From positions 868,001 through 932,000 of the forward strand of contig NZ_JRMB01000002.1 of NCBI RefSeq assembly GCF_000759445.1: a DNA stretch of 64,000 nucleotides, given 5' to 3'. The translations under genes were made by a program, and so were the position numbers. The notes beneath the pieces were generated by a model. That model did no database searches, was not told the DNA's origin, and saw only the letters and a list, made by a program, of their open reading frames with translations. How positions within the stretch are numbered: the first letter of the stretch is position 1; the number at the start of each line of letters is the position of its first letter. The stretch is from Pseudomonas lutea (GTDB taxonomy: Bacteria; Pseudomonadota; Gammaproteobacteria; Pseudomonadales; Pseudomonadaceae). This document shows positions 35,295-43,953 of this stretch, one piece after another.

Positions 35295-36275
35295 TTATTT
35301 ATGCCGCTGCCGACTGATAAAGATCGCCAGCAAGATGATTCCGCCCTTGATCACGCTCTGCACATAGGGCGAGACGCCGAGCATGTTCAGCCCGTTGTTG
35401 AGCACGCCCAACAGCATCGCGCCCACCAGCGTGCCAACGATCACGCCGCGACCGCCGGCAATCGACGCGCCGCCCAGCACAACCGCCGCGATTGCGTCGA
35501 GCTCGAAGCCAACGCCCGCGTTCGGTTGCCCGCTCATCAGCCGTGACGACAACACTAGTCCGGCAATCGCTGCCGTCAGCCCGCTGATCGAGTACACCAG
35601 CAGCTTGAACCGCGAGGCGCGCACGCCGGACAGGCGCACGGCTTCTTCGTTACCACCGATGGCATAAACGTAGCGGCCGACGCGGGTGTGCTGCAGCAGT
35701 ACCCAGGCGAAAAAGTACGTCGCCAGCATGATCAGAATAGGCACCTGAATGCCAAACAGCGTGCCGCGCCCGAACCAGGCGAACCAGTCGGGCATCCCGG
35801 AAATCGGATAGCCGTCGGTGTACATCAGGCCAAGCCCGCGGGCGATGCCCATGGTCGCCAGGGTCACGATGATCGGCGGCATCTTCAGGTACGCGACAAA
35901 GATCCCGTTGCCGACGCCAAAGCCCACGCCAATCAGCAACCCGATGAGAATCGCAATCGGTGGCGGTACACCCGCCACCATCAGCCCGGTGGTCAACGTG
36001 CCGGACAACGCCATCACCGGCCCGACGGACAAATCGATACCGCCGGTGAGAATCACGCACGTCATGCCCACCGCGATAATCGCGTTGATCGACACCTGCC
36101 GGGCGATGTTTTCCAGGTTGGCCCCAGTGAGAAACTTGTCGCTGGCAAAGATCATGAAGACCGTCACCACGACCAGGCCCACAAAGGGATAGAACGCTGG
36201 CGAGCGGATCAGTTGAGCGAAGTTGAGCTTCATCCGGTTGGGCTGCGCAGTCATGGGTTTAATGGAGGTGTTCAC
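35295..36275 (-). CDS. Sugar ABC transporter permease (RbsC family)
   Basis: This is a 326-residue inner-membrane protein with about eight to ten hydrophobic segments and the BPD_transp_2 signature pieces [20 protein letters not shown] (about residues 76-95) and [18 protein letters not shown]. The family forms the translocation channel for ribose, xylose, arabinose or polyol import with an RbsA-type ATPase. The start overlaps the ATPase 3' end by 17 bp. The N-terminal 15 residues ([15 protein letters not shown]) are cytoplasmic. The C-terminal HK ends 211 bp before the dehydrogenase, where the REP pair lies. Confidence 0.92.
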   Translation of the reverse strand: MNTSIKPMTAQPNRMKLNFAQLIRSPAFYPFVGLVVVTVFMIFASDKFLTGANLENIARQVSINAIIAVGMTCVILTGGIDLSVGPVMALSGTLTTGLMVAGVPPPIAILIGLLIGVGFGVGNGIFVAYLKMPPIIVTLATMGIARGLGLMYTDGYPISGMPDWFAWFGRGTLFGIQVPILIMLATYFFAWVLLQHTRVGRYVYAIGGNEEAVRLSGVRASRFKLLVYSISGLTAAIAGLVLSSRLMSGQPNAGVGFELDAIAAVVLGGASIAGGRGVIVGTLVGAMLLGVLNNGLNMLGVSPYVQSVIKGGIILLAIFISRQRHK

Positions 36276-37770
36276 TGTTGGAGCTCCCGGTGGCGTAGCG
36301 CATCACTTCCTGCGGATTGATGGCCGAAGCCTCCAGCACATTGACGATAGCGCCCTTGTTGAAAACGGCCACGCGGTCGCACATACCGATGATTTCCGGC
36401 AGTTCCGAAGAGATCATGATGATCGCGAAGCCTTGTTCGGTGAGTTTGCGCATCAGGGTGTAGATCTCCGCTTTCGCACCGACGTCGATGCCTCGGGTCG
36501 GCTCGTCGAAGATCAGGATGTCGCAGTGATGGTTGATCCAGCGCGCGATCACCACCTTCTGCTGATTACCGCCACTGAGGTTGATAACCCGGCTCTCGCA
36601 GCTTGGCGCCTTGATCGACAGCTGCTTCATCAGCTCGCCGGTGGTGGCGTCTTCCTTGTGCCGGTCGAGCAGATGCGCCGTGCCTTCGTACTTGCCCAGG
36701 TTGTTCAACGAGATGTTTTCACGAATGCTGAAATCGACGATCAGGCCTTCGCTCTTGCGGCTCTCCGGCAACAGCCCGATGCCGCTGGCGAGCGCCTGTG
36801 CCGGATCGTTGAGGTGCGCCGGCTGGCCGCGCAACAACACATCCTTGCTGACCACCGGCAATGCGCCGATCACGCCCAGCGCCAACTCCGTGCGCCCCGA
36901 CCCTACCAGCCCGGCAAACCCGAGAATCTCGCCCTTGTGCAGATTGAAGCTGTTATGCGGACCGTTACGCGTGAGCTGGATGTCCCGCACTTGCAGCACA
37001 ATGTCGCCCTGGGCGCGGGACTGCTTGGGTGGAAAGCTGGCCTCAAGACGGCGCCCGACCATCATCTCCACCAAGGTGTCGATGTCGCTGTCAGCAACCG
37101 TCAGCGCGCCCACGTTGGCGCCATCGCGGAGCACGCTGATGCGATCGCAGACCTGAAAGATTTCTTCCAGATGGTGGGAGATGAAGATCACTGCCACGCC
37201 CTGACTTTTCAGCTCACGCATGATGTCGAACAGCAGCTCGGCTTCGGACGGTGTCAGGGTCGCGGTGGGCTCATCGAGAATCAGCAGACGCGCTTCGAGG
37301 GCCAGCGCCTTGGCAATCTCGACGAACTGTTGCTCGGCCACGCTCAAGTGCTGCACCGAGCAATCCAGATTGATCTTCACGCCCAGCCGGTCAAACAACG
37401 CGATGGCTTTCTCGCGCATTTCATTTTTACGCAACAGGCCGAAACCGTTGACGATCTCGTGACCGAGGAAGATGTTCTCCACGGCATTGAGATAGGGAAT
37501 CAGACTGAATTCCTGAAAGACAATCCCGATGCCCGCCGCGATGGCCTCGTTGTACGTCGCGAAATGCTGCTCGGCGCCATCGATCAGAATGCTGCCCTTG
37601 TCCTGATGCTCGACGCCGGCAAGGATCTTCATCAGCGTCGATTTGCCCGCTCCGTTTTCGCCGAGCAACGCGTGTATCTCGCCGCGCTCGACCTGCAGGT
37701 TGATCGACTTGAGCGCCTGCACGCCGGGGTAGCTTTTACAGATGTTTTCCAATTGCAGAAGGCAGCTCAT
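36259..37770 (-). CDS. Sugar ABC transporter ATPase (RbsA/MglA family, two domains)
   Basis: This is a 503-residue protein of two fused ABC domains, as in RbsA and MglA. The first has Walker [10 protein letters not shown] (about residues 38-46), signature LSVAEQQ and Walker [12 protein letters not shown]. The second has a degenerate Walker [10 protein letters not shown] (about 287-295), signature LSGGNQQKV and Walker [12 protein letters not shown]. It powers polyol/sugar import on the cytoplasmic face. An ATG at 37770 with GAGG 6 bp upstream is preferred over a GTG at 37776. It is 94 bp downstream of the binding-protein gene and overlaps the permease gene. Confidence 0.92.
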   Translation of the reverse strand: MSCLLQLENICKSYPGVQALKSINLQVERGEIHALLGENGAGKSTLMKILAGVEHQDKGSILIDGAEQHFATYNEAIAAGIGIVFQEFSLIPYLNAVENIFLGHEIVNGFGLLRKNEMREKAIALFDRLGVKINLDCSVQHLSVAEQQFVEIAKALALEARLLILDEPTATLTPSEAELLFDIMRELKSQGVAVIFISHHLEEIFQVCDRISVLRDGANVGALTVADSDIDTLVEMMVGRRLEASFPPKQSRAQGDIVLQVRDIQLTRNGPHNSFNLHKGEILGFAGLVGSGRTELALGVIGALPVVSKDVLLRGQPAHLNDPAQALASGIGLLPESRKSEGLIVDFSIRENISLNNLGKYEGTAHLLDRHKEDATTGELMKQLSIKAPSCESRVINLSGGNQQKVVIARWINHHCDILIFDEPTRGIDVGAKAEIYTLMRKLTEQGFAIIMISSELPEIIGMCDRVAVFNKGAIVNVLEASAINPQEVMRYATGSSNSEHLH

Positions 37771-37864
37771 GCGCACCTCGTCGCAGCACTAGCACTGCGC
37801 AGCCCGGAAGAATCGGTGATGCGCGCCTGACCGGGATGACATCAGGCGAGCGATCTCACGCGCG

Positions 37865-38812
37865 TTACCAGGTGAAGGTTTTGGCCTTCGCCTGATCCAC
37901 CAGCAGGATGTCCACCGGGATGGTCGCCGGGACTTGCGAGCCCCACTTCTTGGCGAGCGCCAGGCCCAACGCAAGGCGCACCTGGTCACGCGGGTACTGA
38001 GCGGAGGTGGCGATGAACTTGCTGTTGGGCTTCTGGATTTCCTTGACGGCTTCGGGCGCGCCGTCGACGCTGGTCAGCTTGACGTCCATGCCGCTGGATT
38101 CGATGGCCGCAAGCGCCCCCAGCGAACCGTTGTCGTTGACGCTGAACAGACCTTTGAGATTGGGCTGGGCCTGAAGCATGTTCTCAGTCACGGTCAGGGC
38201 TTGATCACGCTCCTGCTTGCCGTTCTGAATGCTGACGATCTTGATGTCCTTGTACTTGCCCAGCGCTTCCTTGCAACCGCGAACGCGCTCAAGAATCGGC
38301 ACCACGGCGATGCCGTCGAGAATGCCGACATCGCCCTTGCCGCCGATGTTCTTCGCCAGGTAGTCGCAAGCCTGCACACCGGCGTCGAAGTTTTTCGAGC
38401 CGACGAAGGAGTCCAGCGGACCATTGGCCTGGGCGTCAACCGCAACCACCACGACGCCTTTGTCATGAGCCTGCTGCACGGCGGACTGCACGCCTACCGA
38501 GTCGGTGGGGTTGATGATCAGGATATCGATGCCCTTCTGCAGCATGTCTTCGATGTCGCTGATCTGCTTGGACACATCGTGACGAGCGTCCGTGACAAGC
38601 AACGTTGCGCCGATGCTGGTCGTGGCGTCCTGAAGGGCGTCCTTCATGGTCACGAAATAGGGGTTGTTGATCTCTTGGAACGAAGCGCCGACTTTCAGCG
38701 GGCCGGTTTTGGCTGCGTCGGCGGCTTGAACAGTGACAGCGCTGGCGCAGGAAACAGCGACGGCGAGCGTACAGAGAGCGGCGCGAACGCCCTTTTTGAG
38801 GCGAATTGTCAT
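37865..38812 (-). CDS. Periplasmic sugar/polyol-binding protein (RbsB-like)
   Basis: This is a 315-residue binding protein. The signal peptide (KKGVRAALCTLAVAVSCASAVTVQA, cleavage after about residue 30) is followed by LKVGASFQEINNPYFVTMKD, the standard opening of peripla_BP_4 proteins, and IDILIINPTDSVGVQSAVQ and VDAQANGPLDSFVGS further on. It captures the substrate for the ATPase/permease that follow. The ATG at 38812 starts the signal sequence; the longer frame to 38899 crosses the LacI operator and is not credible. It is the first gene of the operon, with the operator 35-56 bp before its start. Confidence 0.92.
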   Translation of the reverse strand: MTIRLKKGVRAALCTLAVAVSCASAVTVQAADAAKTGPLKVGASFQEINNPYFVTMKDALQDATTSIGATLLVTDARHDVSKQISDIEDMLQKGIDILIINPTDSVGVQSAVQQAHDKGVVVVAVDAQANGPLDSFVGSKNFDAGVQACDYLAKNIGGKGDVGILDGIAVVPILERVRGCKEALGKYKDIKIVSIQNGKQERDQALTVTENMLQAQPNLKGLFSVNDNGSLGALAAIESSGMDVKLTSVDGAPEAVKEIQKPNSKFIATSAQYPRDQVRLALGLALAKKWGSQVPATIPVDILLVDQAKAKTFTW

Positions 38813-38846
38813 GGCGAAAATCCCGTTGTTTTTATTGTTAAAGCGG

Positions 38847-38868
38847 AAAATGTCATCGTTAACATTTT
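38847..38868. promoter_or_regulatory. LacI-type operator before the polyol operon
   Basis: The 22-bp near-palindrome has core TGTCATCGTTAACA (38851-38864), matching the LacI/GalR pattern TGTnAnCGnTnACA with a central CG, flanked by AAAA and TTTT. Nine of eleven base pairs are symmetric. It lies 35-56 bp upstream of the binding-protein start, where a repressor would cover the start of transcription. On the minus strand a weak promoter (TTGCGG, 17 bp, TAATTT) precedes it. Confidence 0.78.
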
Positions 38869-38965
38869 CGAAATTAGCAGAGAAACCGGGGCCCCGCAAT
38901 ACGAGGATTCGACCGTTGGTAAGCGCGGTGCGGCGACCGTTGGTGAGTTTCCTTACGCGGGCGCG

Positions 38966-38994
38966 TTGACAGCATAAAGATCTCTGCCGATACT
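38966..38994 (+). promoter_or_regulatory. Promoter of the oprD-uronate cluster
   Basis: The -35 box TTGACA (38966-38971, exact consensus), a 17-bp spacer and the -10-like GATACT (38989-38994) predict a start near 39001. A palindrome follows at once (39002-39018). Confidence 0.65.
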
Positions 38995-39001
38995 CCGATT
39001 C

Positions 39002-39018
39002 GCGTTGTACGACAACGC
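39002..39018. promoter_or_regulatory. GntR-like operator at the oprD transcription start
   Basis: Perfect 7-bp arms GCGTTGT / ACAACGC surround ACG. The core TTGTACGACAA fits the FadR-subfamily GntR pattern TnGTnnnACnA. Its position just downstream of the -10 box is that of a repressor site. No GntR gene is in the window. Confidence 0.65.
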
Positions 39019-39051
39019 ATAACCGATAACAAAAATAAAAAGGATGCTCCC

Positions 39052-39183
39052 ATGACGATGACTGTCAGTCGGCGCCTGTCGCGCCGGCAAACACGCCACA
39101 CCCCTCCCCTTTCTTGCACTCCATTGCCGTCGTCAGCGTCCTTGCGCGCCGCGACGTCAGCCGAACCGCACGCGCGCGACTGA
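39052..39183 (+). CDS. Possible 43-codon leader ORF before oprD
   Basis: An ATG with a strong Shine-Dalgarno (AAAGGA, spacing 8) opens a 43-residue frame beginning MTMTVSRRLSRRQTRH and ending EPHARD, within the predicted 320-nt leader of oprD. The product is arginine-rich and matches no family that I know. The good initiation site argues for translation. The lack of a recognisable product argues for a leader peptide, a decayed gene or chance. Confidence 0.3.
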   Translation: MTMTVSRRLSRRQTRHTPPLSCTPLPSSASLRAATSAEPHARD

Positions 39184-39321
39184 TCCAGAGCGTCCGTCCG
39201 TTCAGGCAGTGAGCCTCATTCAAAACCGGTGACCCGAGCACCCATGTCCACTTCGTTGGCGTCCCTAAGGCGACCTTCGATGCAGGGCCGTTTTGTCCGC
39301 AGAAAGGGAGAACAATAAGAA

Positions 39322-40578
39322 ATGAAGATCCAGACCCATCGTTCGTGGCTGTTGCTTGGCGCTGGCAGCGTCGCGTTCAGCCTGCCGTTGATGAGCCTCG
39401 CTGAAGGCTTTATCGATGACACCAAGGCTACGCTGAACCTGCGCAACGCCTATTTCAATCGCAACTTCGTCAACCCGGCGAACCCTCAGAACTACGCCGA
39501 AGAATGGACGCAAAACTTCATTCTCGACGTGAAATCCGGATTCACCCAGGGCACCGTCGGCTTCGGCCTCGATGTGCTGGGCATGTACTCCCAGAAGCTC
39601 GACGGTGGCAAGGGGACAGGCGGCACGCAGTTGTTGCCGATCCATGACGACGGCCGTCCCGCCGACAACTTCGGTCGCCTGGGCGTGGCGGCGAAAGCAC
39701 GGGTCTCCAACACGGAGCTGAAGATCGGCGAATGGATGCCGGTGCTGCCGATTCTGCGTTCCGACGATGGTCGTTCGCTGCCGCAAACCTTCCGCGGCGG
39801 GCAAATCACTTCCAAGGAAATTGCCGGCCTGACGCTGTACGGCGGCCAGTTCCGGGGCAACAGTCCGCGTAACGATGCGAGCATGGAAGACATGTTCATG
39901 AACGGCAAATCTGCCGCGTTCAAATCGGATCGCTTCAACTTCGGCGGTGGCGAATACACCTTCAACGAAAAGCGCACCCAGGTCGGCCTCTGGTACGCAC
40001 AGCTTGAGGACGTGTACCAGCAGGAGTTCCTGAACTTCATTCACAAGCAACCGATTGGCGACTGGACCGTCGGCGCGAACCTGGGCTACTTCATCGGCAA
40101 GGAAGACGGCAACAAGCTGGCCGGCGAACTGGACAACAAAACCGCTTACGCGATGCTGTCGGCCAACTACAAAGGCAACACCGTCTACCTTGGCCTGCAA
40201 AAGGTTTACGGCGATGACCAGTGGATGCGGGTCAATGGCACAAGTGGCGGCACACTGGCGAACGACAGCTACAACTCAAGCTACGACAACGCCAAGGAAC
40301 GCTCCTGGCAGCTGCGTCACGACCTTGACTTCGCGATATTCGGCGTCCCCGGCCTGACGCTGATGAACCGCTACATCAGTGGCGATAACGTACACACCGG
40401 CACCGTGACCGACGGTAAGGAATGGGGACGTGAATCCGAACTGGCTTATACCGTCCAGAGCGGTACGTTCAAAAGCCTGAACGTGCGGTGGCGCAACTCG
40501 TCGATGCGACGCGATTACAGCACCAACGAGTTCGACGAAAACCGCGTGTTCATCAGCTATCCGATCTCGCTGATGTAA
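39322..40578 (+). CDS. OprD-family outer-membrane porin
   Basis: This is a 418-residue substrate-specific porin. The signal peptide (LLLGAGSVAFSLPLMSLA, cleavage after about residue 27) is followed by EGFIDDTKATLNLRNAYFNR, the typical OprD opening, and alternating amphipathic beta strands to the C-terminal FISYPISLM. OprD porins admit sugar acids, aromatic acids or basic amino acids. Placement at the head of the uronate cluster and a shared promoter type with udh suggest it admits hexuronates or their lactones/aldarates. GGGAGAACAATAAGAA precedes the ATG. The gene is separated from udh by a 473-bp REP island, so it may be a separate transcript. Confidence 0.88.
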   Translation: MKIQTHRSWLLLGAGSVAFSLPLMSLAEGFIDDTKATLNLRNAYFNRNFVNPANPQNYAEEWTQNFILDVKSGFTQGTVGFGLDVLGMYSQKLDGGKGTGGTQLLPIHDDGRPADNFGRLGVAAKARVSNTELKIGEWMPVLPILRSDDGRSLPQTFRGGQITSKEIAGLTLYGGQFRGNSPRNDASMEDMFMNGKSAAFKSDRFNFGGGEYTFNEKRTQVGLWYAQLEDVYQQEFLNFIHKQPIGDWTVGANLGYFIGKEDGNKLAGELDNKTAYAMLSANYKGNTVYLGLQKVYGDDQWMRVNGTSGGTLANDSYNSSYDNAKERSWQLRHDLDFAIFGVPGLTLMNRYISGDNVHTGTVTDGKEWGRESELAYTVQSGTFKSLNVRWRNSSMRRDYSTNEFDENRVFISYPISLM

Positions 40579-40602
40579 GAGGCCGAAACGCCGTCGCGCG
40601 CT

Positions 40603-40895
40603 GTCAGTGGGACCGGGTTTAGCCGGGAAAGCGTCGGGCATCACGTCGCAAACGTGATGCGCTTGAACTGGCCCCTTCCCGGCTGAAGCCGGTCCCACTG
40701 GCGTACTGAGTGCGGTCAGTGGGACCGGTTTTAGCCGGGAAAGCGTCGGGCATCACGCCGCAAAAGTGATGTGCTTAAACTGGCCCCTTCCCGGCTGAAG
40801 CCGGTCCCACTGGCGTACTGAGTGCGGTCAGTGGGATTGGCTTTAGCCGGAAAGGGCCGGGCGTCACGTCGCAAAAAGGAAGGGTATTTCGCCAC
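40603..40895. repeat. REP island with 112-bp tandem repeat, third class
   Basis: The unit begins CAGTGGGACCGG at 40605, 40717 and 40829 (last copy with TT for CC and truncated), exactly 112 bp apart. Each full unit has one REP (GTGGGACCGG.TTTAGCCGGG), a spacer with a GCATCACG..GCAAA..GTGATGC hairpin, and an inverted REP (CCCGGCTGAAGCCGGTCCCAC). It fills most of the gap between oprD and the udh promoter. Confidence 0.9.
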
Positions 40896-40957
40896 GACTT
40901 GCTGCACCGGGGCGGCGATTTAATACAGGGCCCTGAGGGGCTTACACCTTCGTCGCG

Positions 40958-40987
40958 TTGACAAAATTTGCGGGCCCTGTTGATAAT
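40958..40987 (+). promoter_or_regulatory. Promoter of udh
   Basis: The -35 box TTGACA (40958-40963, exact), an 18-bp spacer and GATAAT (40982-40987, five of six bases) predict a start near 40994, just upstream of the palindromic site at 40998-41008. Confidence 0.68.
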
Positions 40988-40997
40988 CCCGCAAACG

Positions 40998-41008
40998 TCA
41001 TACGACAA
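40998..41008. promoter_or_regulatory. GntR-like operator at the udh transcription start
   Basis: TCATACGACAA shares TACGACAA with the oprD site and fits TnGTnnnACnA with one mismatch. It again sits at the predicted start site. Confidence 0.55.
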
Positions 41009-41051
41009 CCGATGACACCATAAAAACAACATCAGAATCAGGGTTTCCACG

Positions 41052-41876
41052 ATGACTGAATTCAACGCTCAGGCGCCGCTCAATCGCATTTTGCTGACGG
41101 GCGCTGCCGGCGGTCTCGGTAAAGTCCTGCGCGAAAGCCTGCGCCCCTTCGCCAGAACCTTGCGTCTTTCCGATATCGCCGCTATCTCCCCAGAAGCACG
41201 TCCCCACGAAGAAATTCAGCTCTGCGATCTGGCCGACAAACAAGCGGTCCACGACCTGGTCGAGGGCGTCGATGCCATCGTGCATTTTGGTGGCGTGTCG
41301 GTGGAGCGGCCTTTTGAAGAAATCCTGGGCCCCAACATCTGCGGCATCTTCCATATCTACGAGGCCGCGCGCCGGCATGGTGTGAAGCGGGTGATCTTCG
41401 CCAGCTCCAACCATGTCATCGGTTTCTATCGTCAGGATGAAGTCATAGACGCCAGCGCCATGCGTCGACCGGACAGCTACTACGGCCTGTCGAAGTCCTA
41501 CGGCGAGGACATGGCCAGCTTCTACTTCGATCGCTACGGCATCGAGACCGTCAGCATCCGCATTGGCTCCTCGTTCCCCGAAGCACAAAACCGTCGCATG
41601 CTTGCCAGTTGGCTGAGCTATGACGACCTGACGCAGCTGATCGAGCGCGGCCTGTTCACGCCGAACGTCGGCCACACCATCGTGTACGGCGCGTCCGACA
41701 ACAGCAAAGTGTGGTGGGACAACCGGTTGGCCAACCACTTGGGCTATCAGCCCAAAGATAGCTCCGAGCAGTTCCGCAGCAAAGTCGAAGCGCAGCCACT
41801 GCCGCCGTCCGACGACCCTGCAATGGTTTATCAGGGCGGTGCGTTCGTGGCGTCAGGTCCGTTTGGCGACGAGTAA
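41052..41876 (+). CDS. udh: NAD-dependent uronate dehydrogenase
   Basis: This is a 274-residue extended SDR enzyme that oxidises D-galacturonate or D-glucuronate to the aldaro-lactone with NAD+, the first step of the oxidative uronate route. The cofactor motif TGAAGGLGK is at residues 16-24, and the catalytic Tyr144 and Lys148 are in YYGLSKSYGEDM. The sequence VHFGGVSVERPFEEILGPNI is characteristic of Pseudomonas/Agrobacterium Udh proteins, and the length agrees. It is followed 65 bp later by the lactonase gene. The start ATG (CAGGGTTTCCACG before it) is the only plausible one. Confidence 0.93.
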   Translation: MTEFNAQAPLNRILLTGAAGGLGKVLRESLRPFARTLRLSDIAAISPEARPHEEIQLCDLADKQAVHDLVEGVDAIVHFGGVSVERPFEEILGPNICGIFHIYEAARRHGVKRVIFASSNHVIGFYRQDEVIDASAMRRPDSYYGLSKSYGEDMASFYFDRYGIETVSIRIGSSFPEAQNRRMLASWLSYDDLTQLIERGLFTPNVGHTIVYGASDNSKVWWDNRLANHLGYQPKDSSEQFRSKVEAQPLPPSDDPAMVYQGGAFVASGPFGDE

Positions 41877-41941
41877 GGTTCTACGATGACTAGGCTGACT
41901 GCGAGGTTGGCCCTCAATAACAAAATCACGGAATGATCGTC

Positions 41942-42829
41942 ATGGCTGCTGAGCTGATTCTCGATGCACGCAACGCGACCGGAGAATCCCCGGTCTGGAA
42001 CGCACAGGAACAGGCACTTTACTGGGTCGATATTCCGGCCCGTCGCCTGCACCGCTGGAGCCCGCAGGACTTATCGACAACGAGCTGGGAAGCGCCGGAG
42101 ATGCTCGCCTGCATCGCCTGCTACGGCGACGGCAGCTGGCTGGCCGGCATGGAGAGCGGCCTGTTCCGTATTCAGCCGCAGAACAACGGCACACTGGCCA
42201 CCGAGCTGCTCAGCAGCGTCCCGCATGCCACCGAGACCATGCGCTTCAACGACGGCCGCTGTGACCGCCAGGGCCGTTTCTGGGCCGGCACCATGTTGAT
42301 GGACATGTCCAGGGCCGCGACAGTGGGTTCTGTCTATCGCTACAGCGCCGGCCAGACCGAGCCGCTCACCGCGCAGCTCACCGACATGATCGTGCCCAAC
42401 GGCCTGGGCTTCAGCCCGGATGGCAAGATCATGTACCTCTCGGACTCGCACCCATCGGTGCAGAAGATCTGGGCCTTCGATTACGACACTGACACCGGTA
42501 CGCCGCACAATCGCCGCCTGTTTGTCGACATGACTCAATACCCTGGGCGACCAGATGGCGCAGCAGTGGACGCCGACGGCTGCTACTGGATCTGCGGCAA
42601 CGACGAAGGCCTGATTCACCGCTTCACCCCCGAGGGCAAGCTCGATCGTTCCCTCGCGGTACCGGTGAAGAAGCCGGCCATGTGCGCCTTCGGTGGTGCA
42701 AACCTCGACACCCTCTACGTGACCTCGATACGCCCGGGCGGAGACATCAGCGACCAGCCGCTGGCCGGTGGCGTGTTCGCTTTGCAGCCGGGTGTCCAGG
42801 GTCTTGAAGAACCTTTGTTCAAGGGCTGA
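41942..42829 (+). CDS. SMP-30/gluconolaconase-family aldarolactonase
   Basis: This is a 295-residue six-bladed beta-propeller lactonase. It has the metal ligands typical of SMP-30 proteins: Glu15 in NATGESPVW, Asn in VPNGLGFSPDG and Asp in RPDGAAVDADGCYW. Given its place after udh, it probably opens galactaro- or glucaro-lactone to the free aldarate (a role described for UxuL-type lactonases). The start ATG at 41942 leaves GGA 9 bp upstream; an ATG at 41933 has GGA directly against it and is less likely. The gene is followed 77 bp later by the TRAP binding protein. Confidence 0.87.
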   Translation: MAAELILDARNATGESPVWNAQEQALYWVDIPARRLHRWSPQDLSTTSWEAPEMLACIACYGDGSWLAGMESGLFRIQPQNNGTLATELLSSVPHATETMRFNDGRCDRQGRFWAGTMLMDMSRAATVGSVYRYSAGQTEPLTAQLTDMIVPNGLGFSPDGKIMYLSDSHPSVQKIWAFDYDTDTGTPHNRRLFVDMTQYPGRPDGAAVDADGCYWICGNDEGLIHRFTPEGKLDRSLAVPVKKPAMCAFGGANLDTLYVTSIRPGGDISDQPLAGGVFALQPGVQGLEEPLFKG

Positions 42830-42906
42830 GCCACAGGCTTGGCCCGCTACGACGCAACGCCGCTGTACCGATCTATCTGAAAACAATAACAACACCGGAG
42901 ACATCC

Positions 42907-43890
42907 ATGGACTTCAAACGCAAGTTGCTCCTCGCCGCACTCCCTTTGGCGCTGTGCCTCTCAAACACAGCGCTGGCGGAAATCAAAATCAAGTTCGCTG
43001 AAGTACACCCCAAAGGTTATCCGCCCGTCGTCGCTGAAGAGGAAATGGGCAAAAAGCTCGAGACGCAAAGCAAAGGCGAGTTCAGCTTCAAAATGTTCGC
43101 CGGCGGTGTGTTGGGTTCCGAGAAGGAGGTCGTTGAGCAACTCCAGTCCGGCGCCATCCAGATGACCCGCGTCAGCCTCGGCATCGTCGGTCCGGTGGTA
43201 CCGGAAGTGAACGCGTTCAACCTGCCATTCGTATTCCGTGACCATGCTCACATGCGCAAAATCATCGACGGCGAGATCGGCCAGGAGATGCTGGACAAGA
43301 TCACCAACTCCGACTACAACCTGGTCGCCCTGGCCTGGATGGACGGCGGCACGCGCAACCTTTACACCAAAAAACCTGTGCGTGACATCGCTGACCTCAA
43401 GGGCATGAAGATTCGCGTCCAGGGCAACCCGGTGTTCATCGACACCATCAACGCGATGGGCGGCAACGGCATTGCCATGGCCACCGGTGAGATTTTCAGT
43501 GCTCTGCAAACAGGGGTCATCGACGGCGCTGAAAACAACATGCCGACGCTGCTCGAGCATAACCACTATCAGAACGCCAAGTTTTACACCCTCACCGAGC
43601 ATTTGATCCTGCCTGAGCCTGTCGTGATGTCGAAAACGACCTGGACCAAGCTGAGCCCCGAGCAACAAGCGCTGGTGAAAAAGCTGGCCGTCGAGGCTCA
43701 AGCCGAAGAGCGCGTCCTGTGGGACGAGAAATCCGCCGACAGCGAGGCAAAACTCAAGGCTGCCGGAGTGGAGTTCATCACGCTCACACCTGCCCAGAAG
43801 AAAGCCTTTTACGACGCTACAGCAAGCGTACGCGCTCAATACGGCGCGCCTTATGCCGACCTGATCAAACGCATCGAAGCCGTTCAATAA
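42907..43890 (+). CDS. TRAP transporter solute-binding protein (DctP family)
   Basis: This is a 327-residue periplasmic protein. The signal peptide (RKLLLAALPLALCLSNTALA, cleavage near residue 24) is followed by IKIKFAEVHPKGYPPVVAEE. The DctP-family core Arg-containing segment GMKIRVQGNPVFIDTINAMG (about residues 166-185) holds the arginine that binds a carboxylate. An ideal GGAG lies 7 bp before the ATG. With udh and the lactonase, the likely substrate is a hexuronate or aldarate. It is the first of three TRAP genes. Confidence 0.92.
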   Translation: MDFKRKLLLAALPLALCLSNTALAEIKIKFAEVHPKGYPPVVAEEEMGKKLETQSKGEFSFKMFAGGVLGSEKEVVEQLQSGAIQMTRVSLGIVGPVVPEVNAFNLPFVFRDHAHMRKIIDGEIGQEMLDKITNSDYNLVALAWMDGGTRNLYTKKPVRDIADLKGMKIRVQGNPVFIDTINAMGGNGIAMATGEIFSALQTGVIDGAENNMPTLLEHNHYQNAKFYTLTEHLILPEPVVMSKTTWTKLSPEQQALVKKLAVEAQAEERVLWDEKSADSEAKLKAAGVEFITLTPAQKKAFYDATASVRAQYGAPYADLIKRIEAVQ

Positions 43891-43953
43891 GTCCTTCAGC
43901 CCGATAGCACTGCGGTGGCGGCCCTGCCCGCCCACCGCCGTTGTGGTGAGCCT

